Positions 59,085 to 64,000 of a stretch of DNA of 64,000 nucleotides are shown here, piece after piece (the stretch's first letter is position 1; each line of letters begins with the position of its first letter). The DNA is taken from contig RSEF01000021.1 in NCBI GenBank assembly GCA_003993805.1, positions 623,610 to 687,609 on the forward strand, read 5' to 3'. Under the pieces are notes generated by a model, which was not told where the DNA came from, did no database searches, and saw only the letters and a list, made by a program, of their open reading frames with translations. The translations under genes and the position numbers were made by a program. Source of the DNA: Himantopus leucocephalus (Eukaryota; Chordata; Aves; Charadriiformes; Recurvirostridae).

Positions 59085-59490
59085 TTGCTTCTGCTTGTCA
59101 GGAACGAGATACTTAATTTGTCAGTTCGCTACGCTTAATATTTCTTTCATGTATCGCATCGGTTTTAAATGCAAAACATGTCTGGATAAGCTCACTTTTT
59201 TGCTTTTTGGGGTTTTTTTTCCACCCTGCTGCAGTCGACACATTGAAGGTAGCTGTGTTTAACTAATAAAAAAGATTTTAAAATGCTGGTTTTGCACTTC
59301 TTTAATTGACTTCCAATTTCCATTCACATGCAGCCTGGCACATTGCAAAGGAAAAAAGAGTGCCGAGCAAACAAGAAATGCGTCACTCGCTGGTTTTTTA
59401 CCATAATCAAAAATGTAAAAATTAAGAATCTGAATCAATGTACATTAAACTATGTAATTGCCTAAATAAACGTGGCGGGGGTAGATAATG
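59085..59490. promoter_or_regulatory. Long AT-rich conserved-noncoding-like block
   Basis: This 400-bp stretch is markedly AT-richer than its surroundings, is not low-complexity, and keeps isolated CpGs: AATTTGTCAGTTCGCTACGC, ATGTATCGCATCGG, AATTGACTTCCAATTTCC, CAATGTACATTAAACTATG. It is the best single candidate here for a deeply conserved enhancer near KLHDC7A. Confidence 0.38.
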
Positions 59491-61894
59491 GGTCTTCCTG
59501 ATTAGAAGAAAATATCAAATTTAGTGCAAAGGTTATATGTGGTTGCAAAGTAGCGCGGTTTAGCAGTTGCACCCTTCTTTTGGGGGATAAACCAAGCAGG
59601 GGGGCTCAGAGGGTGGTGGTGGGTCCGGGCGCTGGTGGAAGGATGAAGGAGCTGAGAGCATCTTTGGTGGCATCCTTGAGGGAATTATAGGGATGGAAGA
59701 ATTGCTAGTGGATGGTGGAAATTGGATTTCCCAGCTCTCACGAGCCCGGTGGTGGTTGTGTTTTCTCTTCCAGCACCCAGTCCTGGTGGTCCCGACCTGG
59801 TGAGGGTCCTGGCTTGCAGCAACCGGTCTTGCAGCGAGGGAAGAGGCTCCCAAGAGCAGAACCCTCCAGGTAAACCCAGAAGGGTTTATTGCAGCCTCTT
59901 GATATTTATCATTACTTGAACTTGCTCGAGGTGGTTTGTAGCTCCTGTAGGTTTGTGGCACACTGTGGAGTTTTACTAGGATGCCCCATGTGCCTTCCAA
60001 CCCTTTTCCCTGTAAATTGTGACTGCTTTGCCAACCGATCAGCAAAAATAAATAATAACCTGATGTCGCAAGTGGCACTGAAACTGCTTGATGGTCTTAT
60101 GGTCATCCCGAGAGCTGCAAGCCCATGGTTTGAAGCCGCTGCCCATCGGTAGAGACACAGAGGTGGGTGTCCAGCAGTGTTGGAAATCAAAGGCCAGGAT
60201 CTGGTGGTGGTGGCAGGAGTCAGCTGTTGCCACCGCTGTTGCCACCGTCCCTGCCAGCCCTCCAAAGGCTCCTCCCCTGCGCTGGCATTTGGGAGCAAAA
60301 AAAAATCATCCAGGTCTAAGTGTCGGTTTGCATTTGTCCTTTCCCCTTTGTTTTCTCTTAACCGCAGCCAAAAGTCATTTTGCTGTCAACCACAGGGTCA
60401 CCACATGCTTTTTACTCCAAACCTGGTTGTCCTTCCCTGCAGAACAAGCAGTGCTCCGGCACAGGATGTCCCCAACGCTTTTAATCTCCAAAATGCCTCC
60501 CCAGGAGAATTGTATTAATATTGGAGAGTGCAGGAGAAGGGGGAGCTGCCCACCCGCAGTCGTTGCTATTCATCGCTCACCGTCACGTTGGGGAATGAGG
60601 AAAAGCTGCTGGGATTTGATGTTGCAGCCTGGCAGCAAGGAGTTAATGGAAAGGTGAAATATTAAGCGGAAGCAAAGAGGCACCCTGAGAAGGGCAGGAT
60701 CCCAGGAAAGCTTTTCTGTGGATGAAAAAAAAAGGCTGTCACCTGGAAGGGCTCCAGCTGCCCAGCTCCCACCCAGCCTGCGCGTCCTCTGCTGCCCGGC
60801 ACCCAGCCTGACATGGCAGGGATGCCGAAGGTCATGAAACCAGGATGCCGATGGGGACAAAAGGCTTTTTCAGGTTGCAAAGGGGGTGGGCTGCTCCGAT
60901 AAAGCATCCAGTACCTGGGTTTTGCTGGGGGAGTGGTAGAAATGTGTTGGAGCATGCGTGAGCCCATCTTGGTGAGCTTGCTGCTTTGGGCACTGGCTAT
61001 GGAGGTAGCTAAATAACAAAGGGTTAAATAATAATGATAATAAGGAGTTTTTTTTGACTCGTAAGGTTTATCAGCCCAAGCATCCCAGCACAGAGAGATG
61101 CTGGGATGCAGGAGGCTGCAGCCCTGGCACAGCCTGGTCCTCCTGAGGTAGGAAGAGGTGGCCCCGGGGGTGGTGAAAGAGGCTCGACCATGGCAGCTTT
61201 TAGCACGAGGAGAGCATCACCCACCCTGGAGGGTGCTGATGGATCAGCAGAAGCAACATGCTACGGCTAATGAGTAAACCTTAATTAACACAGCCTTCCA
61301 AGGTGTCCTAACATGGGTGGATGACACTGACCTTCGTAGGAAGCCCTTGAAGGCAGAAACACAAGGTCTACAGGCAGTAACTGAGAGAAATAATAAATAC
61401 TTTTGGGAGCACTTTAAGAGAACATTAACTTAAGCTCTCTTAAACCACCTGAGCAGCAAGGCGTAAATAGTGATACTATGGGCTGCTCCAGCACCATCTC
61501 TTATCTCCAAGCGCTTCAAGCGCATCCATGACTTCGTGTTCATGACCTGCTGCCACCAAGGAGGCAGGTACAGGAGGGTTTTGTCTGTCTGGGAGCTGTT
61601 TTTGTCCGTCTGGGGCTGACAGATGACGGATGACAAGCCATTTGAGGGGAAGAAAATGCAATTACCCAAAGTGGGCTTTTGGCAGGACACAGAGACAGCG
61701 GAGTGAGGTTGGTGAAACCCGGGGAAAAGGGGATGAAAGACCGGCTGCTCACATCCAAGGCCCTGGTTTGCTTTTGGTTGCCTCCTCAGAGACATTGTTT
61801 GTGCAGTAATTAGCGATGTAAAACATGCGTCGGCCTCTTTGTTCCCATTAGGCTTGGCTGCGGCTTGAAATGATGCGCAACAGTAGCCCGTGGT

Positions 61895-62045
61895 TAATTT
61901 TACCAAATGTTCACTTTAATTTCATTTAAGACCAGCTGTCTATAAATCTATGCCGCCTATTTACATCAGGTGCATATAAATATACATATCTATCTATATA
62001 TGATCCTGTGCTGAGGAGAAGGAAACAGATAACAAGGCACTGGTA
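61895..62045. promoter_or_regulatory. AT-rich block 3' of KLHDC7A, possibly 3' UTR or conserved element
   Basis: This stretch holds TTAATTTTACC, TCTATAAATC and a TATACATATCTATCTATATA run in otherwise balanced DNA. It could be part of the KLHDC7A 3' UTR or a regulatory block. The DNA from 62046 to 62616 shows no other feature and is most simply the proximal 3' UTR. Confidence 0.25.
61915..61920 (-). terminator. Candidate poly(A) signal (ATTAAA) for KLHDC7A
   Basis: The minus strand reads ATTAAA here, 697 bp past the KLHDC7A stop. I found no AATAAA on the minus strand nearer to the stop, so this is the first plausible signal in the 3' region. Such hexamers also arise by chance in AT-rich DNA, and the human 3' UTR is long, so a more distal site is possible. 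Confidence 0.3.
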
Positions 62046-62616
62046 GGAGCAGTGCACTCTCTGGCTTCCAGCCTCCAACTCCAGGGTGACGTGTACGGTC
62101 AAGCCTGAAGGCTCAATATTGGCTTGATGCCGATGGGGCTGACCTTTGGGTCATACCTCCTTAGGTATCAAACCTGCCTGCTGTGTTCCTCCACCCTAAA
62201 ATCTCACGTGTGTTGCGTGTCCAGGTCAATATTAAACACCCGGTGTGTAAAGCAGCTACTTCTTGCGCAGTGCACAGCTGGGATCCTGCAGTGAGCCGTG
62301 GTTTGTTTGCATCTGAGCAAGCACGCCTATGTTTAAATACCTCTAAGCAAACAAGTCCACCCAGCTCCTGCTTTGCTCTTCCTTGTGTCTTCAAGGCTGG
62401 GTCTACTGGCAGTATCCAAGGGCAGTTTGCCTCCTTCCTTGCTTACAGGGACTGGGAGGATGCCTGCTTAATGGTAGGTATGGGTAACGTTGCCCTGGTA
62501 GTGTTGGTCCCATGCTACGTCGTCTAGTGTAGGCTGGTGGCTTCTTCTACCAGCTTTCACCGTCATGTCACATCTAAGCCACCACCACTGCTGCGTGAGA
62601 CCCTAGCATGGATCCC

Positions 62617-64000
62617 TCAAACCTGAGTTTGTGGTGTCTCTCTCTCTGGCAGCACCAGGATGGCTGGGAGAAGGCTGCCGCGGGGCGATGGGAAGGGCTG
62701 CAGCTCCTTGGTCCCAAAGCGCGGTGAGATGTGGTCAGCCAGGAAACGTATGTGGAAGTGCCGGCCAATGCAGTGGACCAGGCTGCCCACCACGGTGCAT
62801 TGGAAGCCAGAGAGGTCACGCATGGCATAAGTGGCACACTCATACCATAGCTTGGCCTTGGCGCTGCAGCGGTAGACGCCAATGCCCGTGCCGCGGTGAA
62901 GGTCAAAGCGGTAGATGAAGCCATTGGTGCTCACCATCTCGGCTGTCCTGTCCTTGCTGCCGCCGGCCGGGCTGACCATCCAGCTGTCTGAGCGGGCGGC
63001 ATAACGCAGCAGCACATAGCGCAAGGTGCCCCCCGTCACATAGATCTCCCCATCGCACACTGTGGCCGTGTGGGCCACAGCGAAGGTGTCGTGGGGCAGG
63101 GGTGCGGTGAAGGTCCAGCGGTCCTGCCGGGGGTCGTAGCGTTCCACTGTGTAGAGGCACTCGCCACCAATGGCATAGAGGTGGCCGTCCAAGGCCACGA
63201 GCTTGCAGTGCGGCCGTGCTTGGTTCAGGGGGCAGATCTCCCTCCAGATGTTGGTCAGGGGGTCATAGCAGAAGACACGGTTGGAGGGTCTCTGCGTCCG
63301 GCCTGTGCCCTCACAGCCGGCCACCACAAAGAGGTAGTTGAACATGCTGCACATAGCACACCCCCGGGAGACCACCTCTGGTGGCACGTGGCAGAGGTGA
63401 TGCCAGCAGTCCCTTCCATCATCGTAGTAGCAGAGGCGGCTGGTGTGGAGGCCGGGCTCCTGCACATTGACGTCCGCCACAGCCACGTACATCTTCCCCT
63501 TCATCCTCCGCCGCAGGATGAGCTCCCGCTCGCCGGCATTGAGGCGGCCGTAGATGGAGGGTGTCCTCAGCACCTGCAGATAGTTGTCGCTCATCACCTT
63601 GTAGGCAGCCTCCTGGAGGTCACCAAGCTTCTGTGCCTTGGCTGTGCAGAGGACCTCGTAGCAGTTCCCCAGGTCCAGGTGGGTGGGTGGTGGCACTTGG
63701 AAGCAGTCAGCACTGGCCGCCAGCCCTGGCTGGGGGCTTGCAGGTGGTGTGCTGGCTGGCTTCATGACCCCAAAACCCTCCATGGGCAGCTGGAGGTGGG
63801 GGCTGTCGGCAATCTGAAGGATGCTGTCCTTGCGGCCAGGAGATGGTGGCTCAGGGGAGATCTCCAAGCTCTGTGTAGGTGGTGGAACTATGGAGGAGGA
63901 GGTGGTGGGATCCTGCACTACCAAAGTTGGGTCCAGCTCCTGGGTTGCAAAGTTCTGCAGCTCTTCATTGACCCGCTCCAAGCTGTGGCACTGGGATGTT
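62617..64000 (-). CDS. KLHDC7A: Kelch domain-containing protein 7A, C-terminal part (5' end outside window)
   Basis: The frame is open from the last bases of the window to a TGA at 62617-62619, giving about 460 residues; human KLHDC7A is, from memory, near 780, so roughly the N-terminal 40% lies beyond 64000. No ATG begins the visible part: the codon at 63979-63981 is TTG and the frame stays open upstream of it, so no start should be placed here. Numbering from that TTG, residues 1-100 are a Pro/Ser-rich linker. Residues 105-165 are a helical BACK-like stretch (NCYEVLC, AAYKVMSDNYLQVL, ERELILRRRMKG). Residues 165-420 carry Kelch blades with typical signatures: RLCYYDDGRDCW, FVVAGCEG, NRVFCYDPLTNIW, HLYAIGGE, VERYDPRQDRWT, IYVTGGTLRY, GVYRCSAKAKLWYE. 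The tail ends PQTQV, close to the PQTRV end I recall for human KLHDC7A. The visible part has no intron, as expected. No BTB domain is visible. KLHDC7B is the main alternative, but the Kelch core and the tail fit 7A better. The molecular function of the family is poorly known. Confidence 0.93.
   Translation of the reverse strand, partial: TSQCHSLERVNEELQNFATQELDPTLVVQDPTTSSSIVPPPTQSLEISPEPPSPGRKDSILQIADSPHLQLPMEGFGVMKPASTPPASPQPGLAASADCFQVPPPTHLDLGNCYEVLCTAKAQKLGDLQEAAYKVMSDNYLQVLRTPSIYGRLNAGERELILRRRMKGKMYVAVADVNVQEPGLHTSRLCYYDDGRDCWHHLCHVPPEVVSRGCAMCSMFNYLFVVAGCEGTGRTQRPSNRVFCYDPLTNIWREICPLNQARPHCKLVALDGHLYAIGGECLYTVERYDPRQDRWTFTAPLPHDTFAVAHTATVCDGEIYVTGGTLRYVLLRYAARSDSWMVSPAGGSKDRTAEMVSTNGFIYRFDLHRGTGIGVYRCSAKAKLWYECATYAMRDLSGFQCTVVGSLVHCIGRHFHIRFLADHISPRFGTKELQPFPSPRGSLLPAILVLPERETPQTQV

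Noticed and set aside
1..62616. PAX7 paired-domain or homeodomain exons
   Set aside because: Expected from human gene order, but I found no match to the coding text for the paired-domain start, its middle part, or the homeodomain WFSNRRAR motif on either strand. They may lie further left or in the gap.
62574..63767. Other frames overlapping the KLHDC7A region on both strands
   Set aside because: They are shadow frames of the KLHDC7A coding sequence.
63979..63981. Start of the KLHDC7A frame at this codon
   Set aside because: The codon is TTG, not ATG, and the frame continues open to the window end. The real start is outside the window.

Overview
This is vertebrate nuclear DNA, most likely from a sauropsid and probably a bird. 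It has long intergenic stretches, CpG islands, homopolymer tracts, assembly Ns and a few weathered fragments that resemble old amniote interspersed repeats. I recognise no recent CR1, Alu or other young repeat copy. No bacterial features (operons, Shine-Dalgarno sites, CRISPR) are present. The species cannot be named from the sequence.

Only one protein gene can be supported. It lies at the right edge on the minus strand (62617-64000) and is the C-terminal part of KLHDC7A, an intronless Kelch-repeat gene. Its reading frame stays open to the last base, so the 5' part is outside the window. In human, KLHDC7A lies between IGSF21 and PAX7, with PAX7 downstream in the same orientation. If that order holds here, the window is the gene-poor interval that runs from KLHDC7A toward PAX7. 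I looked on both strands for PAX7 paired-domain and homeodomain exons and did not find any.

Layout: 1-10.5 kb is moderately AT-rich, with blocks that read like conserved regulatory DNA and several old repeat fragments (3.4, 5.8, 6.3, 7.0 and 8.5 kb). 10.5-22.2 kb is a broad CpG-rich domain made of several islands (12.0-12.9, 15.0-16.2, 18.8-19.3, 19.6 and 20.4-22.1 kb). It is broken by an 861-bp N gap at 20660-21520, between a T run and a C run. This looks like the regulatory territory of a developmental gene, and part of it is not assembled. 22.2-27.2 kb is ordinary intergenic DNA whose plus strand often has more A than T and more C than G. At about 27.25-27.40 kb the bias flips, and from there to about 57.5 kb the plus strand mostly has more G than C and more T than A. 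This is the pattern left by long-term germline transcription. The flip coincides with a TATA-like box, splice-like signals and a candidate 110-bp exon, and the biased domain ends near an acceptor site followed by AATAAA. A long, unannotated plus-strand transcript running toward KLHDC7A is therefore possible, but unproven. A nine-unit 30-bp minisatellite lies at 56371-56629. From 57.5 to 62.6 kb there are more regulatory-looking blocks and the KLHDC7A 3' side.

Calls of regulatory or conserved blocks rest on motif content and sequence texture only, because no alignment was available. They carry low confidence. Old repeat assignments come from remembered consensus patterns and are also tentative.
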